This document shows, piece after piece, positions 1 through 9,614 of a stretch of 64,000 bases of DNA; position 1 is the first letter of the stretch, and the number at the start of each line of letters is the position of its first letter. A program made the position numbers and the translations under genes. Under the pieces are notes generated by a model. It was not told the origin of the DNA and did not search any database. It saw nothing but the letters and a program-made list of their open reading frames with translations. Source of the stretch: Allocoprobacillus sp002160865. GTDB taxonomy: Bacteria; Bacillota_I; Bacilli_A; Erysipelotrichales; Coprobacillaceae. Location of the stretch: contig NZ_AP031415.1 in NCBI RefSeq assembly GCF_042850985.1, forward strand, positions 2,356,001 through 2,420,000, in the 5' to 3' direction.

Positions 1-773
1 AGGGCATTGATAATACCCTTGATTTCTTAAAAGAAAAAGATATTTTAGCTGTGGGCACTTACTATAATCAAGATGATAGAGATCAAGGAAAATATATGAC
101 TATTCATGGAATAAAGTTTGGTTTTGTATCTTATACATATGCAACAAATCAAATTGTCAGTGATGAAAATCAAGCCAAAGTTGCTTTATTTAATCGTCCT
201 AGTGACCGAAAAATGACACAGGCATATAAAGATTTATTAACGAAAGAAGTGACTCAAACTAGAGAAAACTGTGATGTCTTGATTGCAATGATGCATTGGG
301 GAAATGAATTTACATATGATATTTCAACTCAACAAGAAGAAGTATCTCAATTGCTTAGTGATTTAGGTGTTGATATTATTATTGGTAATCATTCTCATTG
401 TTCACAACCTATGGAATGGATCAATAATAATCGCACTTTATGTATGTATTCTCTAGGAAATTTTGTAAGTGCAGACCCTATTGTCGATCGTACTCACCAG
501 GAATTTAAAAATGCATATAATGTTTCAATGATGGTTTCACTTGACATTGTAGAAGAAAATAATCAAATTTCTATTCAAAACATTGACTATATCCCTGTTA
601 TCAATTACTATGATGAACATTTACAAAACTTTAAACTTATTCCTTATGATCAATATACAACTCAATATGAAACATCACATTATCATTATCATAATGGTCT
701 GACAAAAGAATGGATTCAACAAACTTATCAAAAACTTATACCTGAAAAGCTATCAAATCATCAACTTCAATAA
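1..773 (+). CDS. CapA family protein, 3' part only
   Basis: C-terminal part of a CapA/PGA_cap family protein (metallophosphatase-like fold, poly-gamma-glutamate synthesis family). The frame is open to the left edge (codons begin at base 3), so the N-terminus and promoter are outside the window. The visible 256 or so residues hold the family blocks IAMMHWGNEF, DIIIGNHSHC and MYSLGNFVSAD, which carry the probable metal-ligand His and Asn residues. It ends just before a hairpin shared with the convergent glucosidase gene. A complete homologue with matching blocks lies at 17159-18283. The family is clear; the substrate in an organism without a visible capsule operon is unknown. Confidence 0.88.
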   Translation, partial: GIDNTLDFLKEKDILAVGTYYNQDDRDQGKYMTIHGIKFGFVSYTYATNQIVSDENQAKVALFNRPSDRKMTQAYKDLLTKEVTQTRENCDVLIAMMHWGNEFTYDISTQQEEVSQLLSDLGVDIIIGNHSHCSQPMEWINNNRTLCMYSLGNFVSADPIVDRTHQEFKNAYNVSMMVSLDIVEENNQISIQNIDYIPVINYYDEHLQNFKLIPYDQYTTQYETSHYHYHNGLTKEWIQQTYQKLIPEKLSNHQLQ

Positions 774-789
774 ATAGCTTTATAAAATG

Positions 790-820
790 ATAACCGCACT
801 CAAAGTGCGGTTATTTTTTA
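790..820. terminator. Bidirectional intrinsic terminator
   Basis: Perfect 11-bp stem (790-800 pairs with 804-814, three-base loop CAA) followed by six T on the plus strand. It lies between the convergent capA-like and beta-glucosidase genes and should end the plus-strand transcript; the minus side has a weaker U tract. Confidence 0.85.
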
Positions 821-2257
821 ATCTAAATCTTCACCATTTGTTTCAATAACTTTTTTATACCAGTAGAAAGATTCTTTCTTACGACGAGAGAAATCTCCTG
901 TTCCATCATCATATCTTTCAACAAAGATAAATCCATATCGTTTAGCCATTTCCCCTGTTGAAGCAGAAACCAAATCAATGCATCCCCAAGGTGTATAACC
1001 TCTTAAATCAACACCATCTAAAACAGCTTCATGCATTTGTTGGATATGACTTCTTAAATAATCTATACGATAATCATCGCGAACTTTACCATCTTCATCT
1101 ATCTTATCATAAGCGCCTAATCCATTTTCTACGACAAAGATTGGTTTTTGATAACGATCCCAGATTTCATTTAATGAATAGCGAAGTCCAATTGGATCAA
1201 TTTGCCATCCCCAGTCACTTGCTTTTAAGTATGGGTTTGGAACCCCACCTAAGATATTTCCTTTACCAGATTCTTTAGATTTGTCAGCCGTTTGACAATT
1301 TGACATATAATAAGAACATGTGTAGAAATCAACTGGTCCAGCCGCTAAAATATCATCATCACCCGGTTCCATATGTACTGTAATGTTGTTGTCTTTAAAA
1401 TATCTCTTGATATAGTTAGGATATTTTCCACGACATTGAACATCACTACAGAACCAGTTCATTAAATGCCCTTTTTGTTGGTTCACGATTTCATCTTCTG
1501 GGTTACAAGTTAAAGCATAACTTGTTGCCATAATTTGCATACATCCTACTTGATAATTTGGATCAATTTCATGAGCCATTTTTACAGCTAAAGCACTGGC
1601 AACAAATTGATGATGTAATCCTTGAAAACGATTGTTTGGATTATCAACCTGATCCATAAAATCCATTGTTTTGATTTCGTTTAAAATCCCTTGAGATAAA
1701 AATCCACCCATTGGTGTTGTCGCACTATTGATTTCATTGAATGTTAACCAGTATTTGACTTTTCCTTTATAACGTGTAAAGATAGCTTTACAGAAATTTA
1801 AATAACAGTCAATCATTCTACGATCAGCCCAACCATTCCATTTCTTTGTGAGATGGAATGGAACTTCATAATGAGAAATAGTCACCATTGGTTCAATACC
1901 ATATTTTAAACATTCATCAATTAAACTTTCATAGAACTTTAATCCTTCTTCATTAGGTTGTTCTTCATCACCATTTGGAAAAATTCTTGTCCATGCGATA
2001 GAAAAACGATACATTTTAAATCCCATCTGGGCAAACAATGCAATATCTTCTTTATATCTATGATAATGATCAATTGCATCATGACTTGGATAAAATGTTC
2101 CTTCTTCTAAAACAGGTGTAATTCTTTTACTAACGGTTGCTGTTCCACCAGTACAAATATCTGGACAAGAAACACCTTTTCCTCCTTCTTGCCATCCTCC
2201 TTCTAATTGATTGGCAGCAGTTGCTCCACCCCAATAAAATCCTTTAGAGAAACTCAT
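818..2257 (-). CDS. 6-phospho-beta-glucosidase (GH1)
   Basis: Glycoside hydrolase family 1 enzyme that cleaves phosphorylated beta-glucosides (for example cellobiose-6-P or salicin-6-P) after PTS uptake, in the cytoplasm. The 479 residues are the usual GH1 length. The acid/base Glu is in LTFNEIN (E175) and the nucleophile Glu in VVENGLG (E377). The phosphate-binding loop SASTGEMAKRYG (S431, K439, Y441) marks it as a 6-phospho enzyme rather than a plain glucosidase. The start is supported by AAGGAGGAG 7 bases upstream. No PTS permease or antiterminator gene is next to it, so the sugar specificity cannot be read from context. Confidence 0.93.
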   Translation of the reverse strand: MSFSKGFYWGGATAANQLEGGWQEGGKGVSCPDICTGGTATVSKRITPVLEEGTFYPSHDAIDHYHRYKEDIALFAQMGFKMYRFSIAWTRIFPNGDEEQPNEEGLKFYESLIDECLKYGIEPMVTISHYEVPFHLTKKWNGWADRRMIDCYLNFCKAIFTRYKGKVKYWLTFNEINSATTPMGGFLSQGILNEIKTMDFMDQVDNPNNRFQGLHHQFVASALAVKMAHEIDPNYQVGCMQIMATSYALTCNPEDEIVNQQKGHLMNWFCSDVQCRGKYPNYIKRYFKDNNITVHMEPGDDDILAAGPVDFYTCSYYMSNCQTADKSKESGKGNILGGVPNPYLKASDWGWQIDPIGLRYSLNEIWDRYQKPIFVVENGLGAYDKIDEDGKVRDDYRIDYLRSHIQQMHEAVLDGVDLRGYTPWGCIDLVSASTGEMAKRYGFIFVERYDDGTGDFSRRKKESFYWYKKVIETNGEDLD

Positions 2258-2340
2258 ATTTTTTACTCCTCCTTTTTGTACTTATTATAATTAAAAACTC
2301 ATTTTATTTCGCTATATTTTCAAACAATGAAAGAAATATA

Positions 2341-5001
2341 TTATTCTAAAGCCCCTTTAACTTTCTTTCTTGTAAGAAGTCTGTTTTGCCGATTAGCCAA
2401 AGCATCCCTTCTTCCTTGCAGTAAAATCTTTCTTCCCTGTTCATTTCGTGTATAAATCAGCTCATATCTTCCAATATAAGGTTGCATACACTTTGCAAAA
2501 ATCATCGCATCTTCTTTACGTTTAGAAAAAACATCCGGCACAACAAAATAACGATTTGTTTTTGGTCTTTGATGCTTATTGTAGAGAATATAACGTTGAT
2601 TATCCATTTCATCAAAAAACTCATTCACACATTTCGCAAACAACACCTTATCATGAGCTGTTCCACCACTCAAATAAATAGAATAGAAAACTGCTTGGGA
2701 TTCTGTTTGTACACGACAGTTCAACAACTCAAACATATGCATATTGAGCATAGCCTGATAAATGCCATCACCAAAAGCCTGTAAACGATTTAAAGGATTT
2801 CTCCAAGTCAAAACTTTCTTCAATTTCAAAAATACAGTCATTAACCCAACCATCACATAAGTCACTAACAAATACATGATATACGTACTCGTTATTTCAA
2901 AAAATACCATCAATGCAATAACTACAATAAATGCTAAAATAAAACTGACAATCATAATCATCATATGTCTTAAAGCATCATATAATAAAACACTTGTTAT
3001 ATTCTGGTCTTCTGTTTCAATCTCATCAACAACTTCAATCTTATCATAGATGGCTAAAGAACGTTGCCATCTTTCTTTTAACTGATTGCGTTTAGATGAT
3101 AATGCTAACATTTTTTGATTTGTTGTTTTGATATGTGCACGTGTTAATGGATATTGAATGGCTGTTAATCTCTCAATTCCATTTTCAATAAAATCTTTTT
3201 CATAATGCAAACCTAAAAAATGTTCCATTCTTCTTTTTAAATTTTCAAAATCACTTTCATTGTCTTCAATAAATTGACGACGATTAATAATTCCCTTATG
3301 AGGTGGAATACAAACCAGATGCCAGATATGACTGACTTTATCTGGATCTTTAACATATGTACGAATAGCTCTCCCACGCATTTGATTGCTTAACATAAAA
3401 GAACCTACAAAACTCGCAAGAATTAAAGTGTTGACACAAGGAGAATCCCATCCTTCACCAAGTAATGATTTGGTTCCAATGAGTATTTGAATATCTTCCT
3501 GTTCAAACAATGTACTCACTGCTTTAATGATATCTTGATGATTTCCTTTCATTTCCACTTTCACATAATCATCGATCTTCTTTAATGGTTGAAAAACTAT
3601 ACGATCCTTTTGTTCTACAAGTTGTTTTAATTGTTCTTGAAAACATGCAGGGATGATAATCATTGAACCACATAATACTGCCAAACGAAAAGGTTGAACC
3701 TGCTGAATACTTTCCCTTCTTAACATTTCAAAGAATGGCAAGACGCCTAAAGCATGAACATTCATACTTTCATCACCAATGGCTTTTTCATACTCTGCTT
3801 TAATATAATCTGTTAAAATCAGAAGTTTTAAATTCTTTTGCATATTTTGATATTCATGATTGACAATCACTTTGATACTTTCACATTTCCCCACTGATGA
3901 AATCATCATCTTTTCAAAAGCTATATCGACTTGCATAACGACTTTCTTTTTATCAATCATCCCATAAGATTTTATATATTGATATAATTCTTGAAAATCT
4001 TCTTCTAAAATTGTATAAGAATCACAATCATCAAAGAAAAAACCTTGTAATAATATTTCCATCCATTGAATAGACATAGGTTCCAGTGTCTTTGTTCCTA
4101 ATATTTTCAAATATGCTTGAGGATAAGACAAGTGCTGACTTTCTAAATAAATCAATAAAGACGATAAATAAGCCGGTTTTTCTAAGGCTTGATCTAAATC
4201 TTGAACAGATTGTACGTAGGGATGAGATAAGACTGCCTGTTGAAATAAAGAATTTGACATGAAATAATCAAAAACAGTTTGTGCATCTTCTTGAAACTTT
4301 TTCATCTTGGCTTCTTCTTTAGCTGTTGGATAATTAAAGTAAACATAATCTTGATGAGGACATAAACTCCCCTCTTTTACAAGTTCTGGTACAGTAATTT
4401 CTACATCAATATCTCCACACATATCCAGATACCTTGTCCACATTGCCGGTGTTGAATCATAAGGTGGTGTCGCTGTTAGAGAAATAGTAAAAAGCGAAGA
4501 CGATATTTCTTTTTTAAAATCTTCTAAAGCCTTCCACCATTCTGTTTTTAAATGATGGCATTCATCTAAGCATAAAGTTTGAATCCCTGCTTCACGAACT
4601 GCATCAATCAATGAATAATCTTGATAATCCATATTTTCTTCATCATCTTGTTGACTCACTTTTTTCATGGCACTATGAATAGATTGATATGTCGCTACAT
4701 TGATTAATTTTAGATGTTTTAAATCTTGTGATATATAATCTTCACTTTTTAACCCCTTTTTTAAAAAAGCTTCATTTATTCTTGATACCCATTGTTGACG
4801 TATTGTAATCGTAGGTACCAGAATTAATGTAGGCTGATTGACTAATCTTATGATTTCTATTCCCAATGTTGTTTTCCCAGAACCTGGAGCTGCAACAATA
4901 TGTATTTTCTGATCCTTCTTCAAAATATCTAATTGATCTAATATTCTTTGTTGATAATCTCTCCAGACTCCCTGAAACTCCAAAATATCTTGACAATTCA
5001 T
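2341..5001 (-). CDS. DEAD/DEAH-box helicase family protein with two C-terminal membrane segments
   Basis: Superfamily 2 helicase-like ATPase, 886 residues from the start at 5001, which follows AAGAAGGTGATC; the longer frame to 5148 would overlap degV and lacks a good ribosome site. Motifs: Walker A APGSGKTT (38-45), DECH (146-149), TAT (176-178), and QMRGRAIR (540-547). Between the two RecA-like halves lies about 300 residues of unassigned sequence. After the helicase part come two hydrophobic stretches (about 680-701 and 706-725) and a 160-residue basic tail, an unusual combination for a helicase. It follows degV by 67 bases on the same strand. Nucleic-acid remodelling is likely, but the pathway is unknown. 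Confidence 0.85.
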   Translation of the reverse strand: MNCQDILEFQGVWRDYQQRILDQLDILKKDQKIHIVAAPGSGKTTLGIEIIRLVNQPTLILVPTITIRQQWVSRINEAFLKKGLKSEDYISQDLKHLKLINVATYQSIHSAMKKVSQQDDEENMDYQDYSLIDAVREAGIQTLCLDECHHLKTEWWKALEDFKKEISSSLFTISLTATPPYDSTPAMWTRYLDMCGDIDVEITVPELVKEGSLCPHQDYVYFNYPTAKEEAKMKKFQEDAQTVFDYFMSNSLFQQAVLSHPYVQSVQDLDQALEKPAYLSSLLIYLESQHLSYPQAYLKILGTKTLEPMSIQWMEILLQGFFFDDCDSYTILEEDFQELYQYIKSYGMIDKKKVVMQVDIAFEKMMISSVGKCESIKVIVNHEYQNMQKNLKLLILTDYIKAEYEKAIGDESMNVHALGVLPFFEMLRRESIQQVQPFRLAVLCGSMIIIPACFQEQLKQLVEQKDRIVFQPLKKIDDYVKVEMKGNHQDIIKAVSTLFEQEDIQILIGTKSLLGEGWDSPCVNTLILASFVGSFMLSNQMRGRAIRTYVKDPDKVSHIWHLVCIPPHKGIINRRQFIEDNESDFENLKRRMEHFLGLHYEKDFIENGIERLTAIQYPLTRAHIKTTNQKMLALSSKRNQLKERWQRSLAIYDKIEVVDEIETEDQNITSVLLYDALRHMMIMIVSFILAFIVVIALMVFFEITSTYIMYLLVTYVMVGLMTVFLKLKKVLTWRNPLNRLQAFGDGIYQAMLNMHMFELLNCRVQTESQAVFYSIYLSGGTAHDKVLFAKCVNEFFDEMDNQRYILYNKHQRPKTNRYFVVPDVFSKRKEDAMIFAKCMQPYIGRYELIYTRNEQGRKILLQGRRDALANRQNRLLTRKKVKGALE

Positions 5002-5068
5002 TTTGATCACCTTCTTTTTTATTATATAATAAAAGACCATTAATGACATCATTAACAGTCTATTCATT

Positions 5069-5902
5069 TTATTTTCTAATCGTTTGTACAGCAATACATC
5101 CTGGTCCACCTTGAGCAATAAAAACAGGTGAAAGTTCATAAATCTCAATCACTGTATTTTCAAATGTTTTTTGTAACTGTTTGACAACATCCTGTGCCTG
5201 TTGTAAAACTCCTGCATGCGTCACATAAATCTTAAAGTCTTCATTAACACCCAATTCTTGAAAAGCCTTGATAATTTCTTTAATAGCACTTTTTAAAGTT
5301 TTTTTCATCGCATATTTTTCTAATCTTTTCGCATCTTTTGTTGTTGTCATAATAGGGGTAATCTTCAACATGCCTCCCAGTGTTGCTGCTAATGGTGTTA
5401 AACGTCCACCACGTTTTAAAAATCCAAAATCCTGTGGAATTAAAAACGATTTTTCACAAGCAATACTTTTATGCAGTTCTTTCATCATATGATGAATATC
5501 CATGCCCTTTTCTTTTAAAGCGACAGCTTTTTCCACTAAATATCTTTGTGGTCCACATAAAGTCATAGAATTAATCACATGAATATTTTCACTATGATCT
5601 ACACTTTCTTTCGCACTCACTGTACTTTGATATGTTCCAGATAGACCATCTGCCATATTAATCACAAGAATATCTTCATTTGGATATTTTTCAAACATTT
5701 CCATAGTTTCTCCAATGGAAGGTTGTGATGAACTTGGAATATGTCCTTCCTTAACAATTTCTAAAAACTCCTGACTTGATATATCCACATATTCTTTATA
5801 ACTCTTTTTATCAGCAATAACATTTAATGGTAAAACATCAAAACCTAATTTCTTCCCTTCTTCAGGTGAATATAATGCCCCAGTATCCGTAATAATTCTC
5901 AT
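5069..5902 (-). CDS. DegV family fatty-acid-binding protein
   Basis: DegV proteins bind fatty acids; in Firmicutes, FakB-type members present them to the kinase FakA for phospholipid synthesis. The 277-residue product begins MRIITDTGALYSPEE, with the family's N-terminal TDTG-like block, and has the later SSSQPSIGE loop and the GFLKRGGRL block near residue 160. Start 5902 is preferred because GAGGAG lies 7 bases upstream; the ATGs at 5908 and 5917 are too close to it. Whether this copy is a FakB partner is inference, since no fakA is seen nearby. Confidence 0.9.
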   Translation of the reverse strand: MRIITDTGALYSPEEGKKLGFDVLPLNVIADKKSYKEYVDISSQEFLEIVKEGHIPSSSQPSIGETMEMFEKYPNEDILVINMADGLSGTYQSTVSAKESVDHSENIHVINSMTLCGPQRYLVEKAVALKEKGMDIHHMMKELHKSIACEKSFLIPQDFGFLKRGGRLTPLAATLGGMLKITPIMTTTKDAKRLEKYAMKKTLKSAIKEIIKAFQELGVNEDFKIYVTHAGVLQQAQDVVKQLQKTFENTVIEIYELSPVFIAQGGPGCIAVQTIRK

Positions 5903-6094
5903 ACTCATTCTCCTCATATGTATTATCTCTATTTATAAATTAACAAATATACATTTGAATGTCAATATAAATGTAGTTTTTAAAACCATATTTAATAGAG
6001 AAGTAAATCTATTGATAATTTTATTAAAAATATCGAAAATTATTTAAATTATTTTATTACAGTAGTATTATATAAGTAGAAAGAAGGAATAGAT

Positions 6095-7408
6095 ATGTTC
6101 GTATTTACAATCAAAACTATCAAATCACAAAAGAAGAATTATCTACTCTATTTTGTTATGATGACGTTGTTGTTTGCATTTGAATTTTGTTTTATTGCTA
6201 TGTTTGATTATTTAAATCAACTCTTACTTGATCCCATAATCTTCATGGCTATCAGTTTTATCCCCTTTATGTCATTATTTATTTCTGTTGTTTTAAGTGC
6301 TTTTTTATCTCAATACTTTATTCAAAGTAAACAACATGAATTTTCTATGTTATTGATGTTTGGAAGAAAACCTAAAGACCTTTTCATTTATCTGTTGATT
6401 CAATTTGGTACGATACTACTTACAGCATTTATCATAGGAATAGGTTTAGGTATTTTACTTATTGAAATGATCAATATATTCTTAGCCAATCATTTCACTT
6501 TTTTCTATAGTATACCTTATACCATTTTTATTGATGTATTTGTTCTGATCTTTACTCTTATTATTGTTTTTGCATTAAGTGCCAAACAATTAACTTATAT
6601 TGACTGTCATATGATGGAAACACTTCATCAAAAAACCACACAAGAAATCGCTCCTTATCAAATCTTCATGAGTCGTCATTACTATAAACGTAAAATTCCA
6701 TTTTCTCGTATTTTCATATCCATTATTGAAATCATCATTCTTTTCTATTCCATTGATGCCCTTGTTCATAATACAATACTCCAAAATAAACTCATCTATT
6801 TTCTCTTATGTTTTTCATCCATCATATATCTTTCTAATCAGTTTATTCCCCTTATATTTGATTTATTCCATAAACAAATCACTCATCATTCTCTCCTCTT
6901 TCACTCTCTTACAAGTTATATGTATCTTACCCATCAGCTCTTATCCATCACAAACATCCATTCCATCGTTTTACCTTCACTTTTTATGTTATTGATGTTA
7001 TGCGATCCAAATAATCATATCACACTACTGGTTGTGCCATGTTTTATAATGTTATTGATATTATTGTTGATGTGTATTGTGATGAAATATATGTTCTATC
7101 TACAATCTCTTAAAAAAATATACGCAACACAAGGAGCTTTAGGATATAGTATACGTCAACTTTTTCAAATATCACTTTTTAAAAACTTATTCTTTTTCCT
7201 TTTCATTGTTTTGATTCCTTATCTCTATATTCATTATTTAGGACAATATATTATTCAAAATCAGATTTTAGAGAGTCAAATCATGTATGGTTTAGAAATA
7301 TTTTATTTCATTTCTTATTTAATTTTTATGGTTTCTATGATTTATAAAGAAAAACAATTCATGAAGGAGGCAACAAGTTATGTCAAATATCTTAATCGAA
7401 GCGAATAA
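6095..7408 (+). CDS. FtsX-like ABC transporter permease
   Basis: Integral membrane protein of 437 residues with about ten hydrophobic segments and very little extracytoplasmic sequence. The N-terminal pattern (basic TIKSQKKNY, then a long TM) resembles BceB/FtsX-type permeases, which serve peptide-antibiotic detoxification, sensing or lipid extraction, but it is shorter than the roughly 650 residues of BceB. The 3' end overlaps the ATPase gene by 29 bases, which implies translational coupling and a shared complex. The substrate cannot be told; no two-component system is adjacent. Confidence 0.78.
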   Translation: MFVFTIKTIKSQKKNYLLYFVMMTLLFAFEFCFIAMFDYLNQLLLDPIIFMAISFIPFMSLFISVVLSAFLSQYFIQSKQHEFSMLLMFGRKPKDLFIYLLIQFGTILLTAFIIGIGLGILLIEMINIFLANHFTFFYSIPYTIFIDVFVLIFTLIIVFALSAKQLTYIDCHMMETLHQKTTQEIAPYQIFMSRHYYKRKIPFSRIFISIIEIIILFYSIDALVHNTILQNKLIYFLLCFSSIIYLSNQFIPLIFDLFHKQITHHSLLFHSLTSYMYLTHQLLSITNIHSIVLPSLFMLLMLCDPNNHITLLVVPCFIMLLILLLMCIVMKYMFYLQSLKKIYATQGALGYSIRQLFQISLFKNLFFFLFIVLIPYLYIHYLGQYIIQNQILESQIMYGLEIFYFISYLIFMVSMIYKEKQFMKEATSYVKYLNRSE

Positions 7409-8657
7409 CATTTCTAAGGTTTATGATCCTGATATTCTTTTAAAAAGAGGGAAAAATATATATGCATTAAATAATGTCAATTTTGAATTACAAAAAGGTG
7501 ATTTTATAAGTATTATGGGACCTTCTGGTTCAGGAAAAAGTACGTTATTAAATTGCTTATCTACCTTAGATCAACCTACATCTGGACATATTCAAATCTT
7601 TGGAAAGCATTTATCAAAACTTCATCAAAATGATCTATGTGAATTTAGATTTCAAAAATTGGGATTTGTTTTTCAAAATCATAACTTAATTCCTTATTTA
7701 TCTATATTTGATAATATTGCGGCTCCTCTTATTTTAGGACATCAACAAAATCAAGAAATTGAAAAAAGAATTCATGAACTCGCAAAAATGTTAGAAATTG
7801 AAAAAATACTAGATAAGTTTCCTCATGAATGTTCTGGTGGTGAATGTCAAAGAACAGCCATTGCTCGTGCCCTTGTCAATCAACCAGAAATCTTGTTTTG
7901 TGATGAACCTACAGGTAATTTAGATTCTAAAAATTCTCATAAACTCATGACCTTTTTATCTCAACTCAATCAACAAGAAACAACGATTGTCTTAGTCACA
8001 CATGATTCCATGATTGCCAGTTATGGAAAAACAATGATGTATCTTTATGATGGTGGAATCAAAACAGTGATTCATAGAAATCAAGCAACTCAAAAACAAT
8101 TTTTAGAACAGATTAATGAGATTATTCATCGTGATACTCTTTTGTTTGAATTTGATCAGACACAACCTCAATTACAATCATCTTCTCACCAAATAGAAGT
8201 TCAAGATCAGGACATTGCTTTTGTTTCTAGACAAACCGTCTATATGGTAATGGAAGGTATTAAAAGCGATGAAAACATTCTTAAAAACAGTACACCTTTA
8301 TTCATTGATAGTACACAAATATCATATAAAAACAAAAGAAATGATTCTATTCAATTTAATTTACAAGATATTCAAGAAATACGTATGAACCTTTCTGCTC
8401 ACTTTGTTAATTTTGGACTTCTTAGTCAATATGTATTTCATATCCTTTTAGATTGTGTCAGTTCAAAAGGTGTCTATCAATTGAAACTGAAAAACAGAGA
8501 TGATTTTATCTACTTTATTCATTATTTCCATCAACTTCACATTCCTATAGATGATCCTCGCCATATCGAAGAAACCTATCAAAAATATCCCGATGATTAC
8601 AGTCGTCAAAAATATTATCAAAGAACACATAAAGATCTTATTTCTTATAAATCGTAA
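7380..8657 (+). CDS. ABC transporter ATP-binding protein with long C-terminal extension
   Basis: Residues 1-235 or so are a MacB/LolD-type ATPase: Walker A GPSGSGKST, Q-loop VFQNHNL, signature CSGGE (usually LSGGQ), Walker B ILFCDEP and the H-loop VTHDS. Residues about 236-425 form an extra domain of unknown type, with the stretch FVNFGLLSQYVFHILLDC suggesting a beta-rich, possibly PH-like fold (inference). The start follows GGAGG by 9 bases, inside the end of the permease gene. It supplies ATP hydrolysis for the upstream permease. An extension of almost 200 residues is unusual for this class. Confidence 0.88.
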   Translation: MSNILIEANNISKVYDPDILLKRGKNIYALNNVNFELQKGDFISIMGPSGSGKSTLLNCLSTLDQPTSGHIQIFGKHLSKLHQNDLCEFRFQKLGFVFQNHNLIPYLSIFDNIAAPLILGHQQNQEIEKRIHELAKMLEIEKILDKFPHECSGGECQRTAIARALVNQPEILFCDEPTGNLDSKNSHKLMTFLSQLNQQETTIVLVTHDSMIASYGKTMMYLYDGGIKTVIHRNQATQKQFLEQINEIIHRDTLLFEFDQTQPQLQSSSHQIEVQDQDIAFVSRQTVYMVMEGIKSDENILKNSTPLFIDSTQISYKNKRNDSIQFNLQDIQEIRMNLSAHFVNFGLLSQYVFHILLDCVSSKGVYQLKLKNRDDFIYFIHYFHQLHIPIDDPRHIEETYQKYPDDYSRQKYYQRTHKDLISYKS

Positions 8658-8669
8658 AACAATATAGTC

Positions 8670-8697
8670 AAAAGCATCACTTCAAAGTGATGCTTTT
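8670..8697. terminator. Bidirectional terminator hairpin
   Basis: A 13-bp perfect stem (8670-8682 with 8685-8697) ending in TTTT, placed 13 bases after the ABC ATPase stop. It ends the plus-strand ABC transcript and can back up the parB terminator from the other side. Confidence 0.85.
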
Positions 8698-8705
8698 CAA
8701 TTAAA

Positions 8706-8729
8706 AAGATATGCTTAACAACATATCTT
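8706..8729 (-). terminator. parB terminator
   Basis: On the minus strand, stem AAGATATG/CATATCTT with an 8-base loop followed by TTT, directly after the parB stop codon. It closes the pssA-psd-parA-parB transcript. Confidence 0.75.
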
Positions 8730-9614
8730 CTATTCTTCTTCAATGACACCCATTAATTCTAAAAGACGATTTAAATCTTTAGTATCAGTGTATTTTAATG
8801 TAATCGTGTGTTCATCTACTTTTATCTTCGTACGATATTTTTTACGTAACAATCCTTCTACATAAACATATTCTTTAGGCTTCACTTCTTTTGGTTTGGC
8901 TTTTCTTGCTTCTTGAAGTTTAATCCCTTTCACAATATCTTCGACTTCTCTTACAGATAATTGTTGATCAATGGCTTTTTTTGCAACTTCTAAAGCTTTC
9001 TTTTCATCAATGGTAATTAAAGGCTTAATATGTCCCATTGTTAATGTTCCATCTAGAACATAATCCTGTAATTTTTGTGGCATCTTTAAAAGTCTGACAG
9101 TATTGGCAACATGGGCTCTTGACTTTCCAATACGTTTCGCCAATTCTTCCTGTGTCAAATCCAGTTTTTTCATCATTGTCTGGTATGCCTGTGCTTCTTC
9201 AATCGCATTCAAATCTTCTCTTTGAATATTTTCCAATAAGGCAATCTCCATCATCTGCTGATCTGTAAAATCCACAATAATCGCAGGAACCTCTGCCAAT
9301 CCCACAATCGAAGCAGCACGATAACGTCTTTCTCCCGCAACAATCTCATAACCCTGTATTGCCTGTTTTAAAATAATAGGCTGAAAAATACCATGTTCCT
9401 TAATAGATTGTGCCAACTCATTTAATTTTTCTTCATCAAAATGCTTTCTCGGTTGATATGGATTAGGACGAATCTGATCTATAGGAACTTGTATTTGAGC
9501 AAACTGAGAAGGCTTCTTCTCAATCGCATCAATCATTGTTTGAATATCTTCCCCTTGAAATAATTCATTTAATCCTTTTCCCAAACCACTTTTTTTCTTT
9601 TTACTTGCGGCCAT
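8730..9614 (-). CDS. parB: ParB/Spo0J chromosome partition protein
   Basis: CTP-dependent DNA clamp that loads at parS and helps segregate the origin and recruit SMC. The 294-residue protein has the lysine-rich start with GLGKGLNELF, the ParB nuclease-like N-domain with IRPNPYQPRKHF and GERRYRAA (the CTP-binding box), then a helix-turn-helix region (LTQEELAKRIGKSRAHVAN) and a C-terminal dimer domain. It overlaps parA by 14 bases. No full parS site (TGTTTCACGTGAAACA) was found in the window. The neighbours are phospholipid genes rather than the usual gidB/rnpA set. Confidence 0.95.
   Translation of the reverse strand: MAASKKKKSGLGKGLNELFQGEDIQTMIDAIEKKPSQFAQIQVPIDQIRPNPYQPRKHFDEEKLNELAQSIKEHGIFQPIILKQAIQGYEIVAGERRYRAASIVGLAEVPAIIVDFTDQQMMEIALLENIQREDLNAIEEAQAYQTMMKKLDLTQEELAKRIGKSRAHVANTVRLLKMPQKLQDYVLDGTLTMGHIKPLITIDEKKALEVAKKAIDQQLSVREVEDIVKGIKLQEARKAKPKEVKPKEYVYVEGLLRKKYRTKIKVDEHTITLKYTDTKDLNRLLELMGVIEEE

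Noticed and set aside
5002..5148. 49-codon N-terminal extension of the helicase
   Set aside because: It would overlap degV, and the good ribosome site is at 5001.
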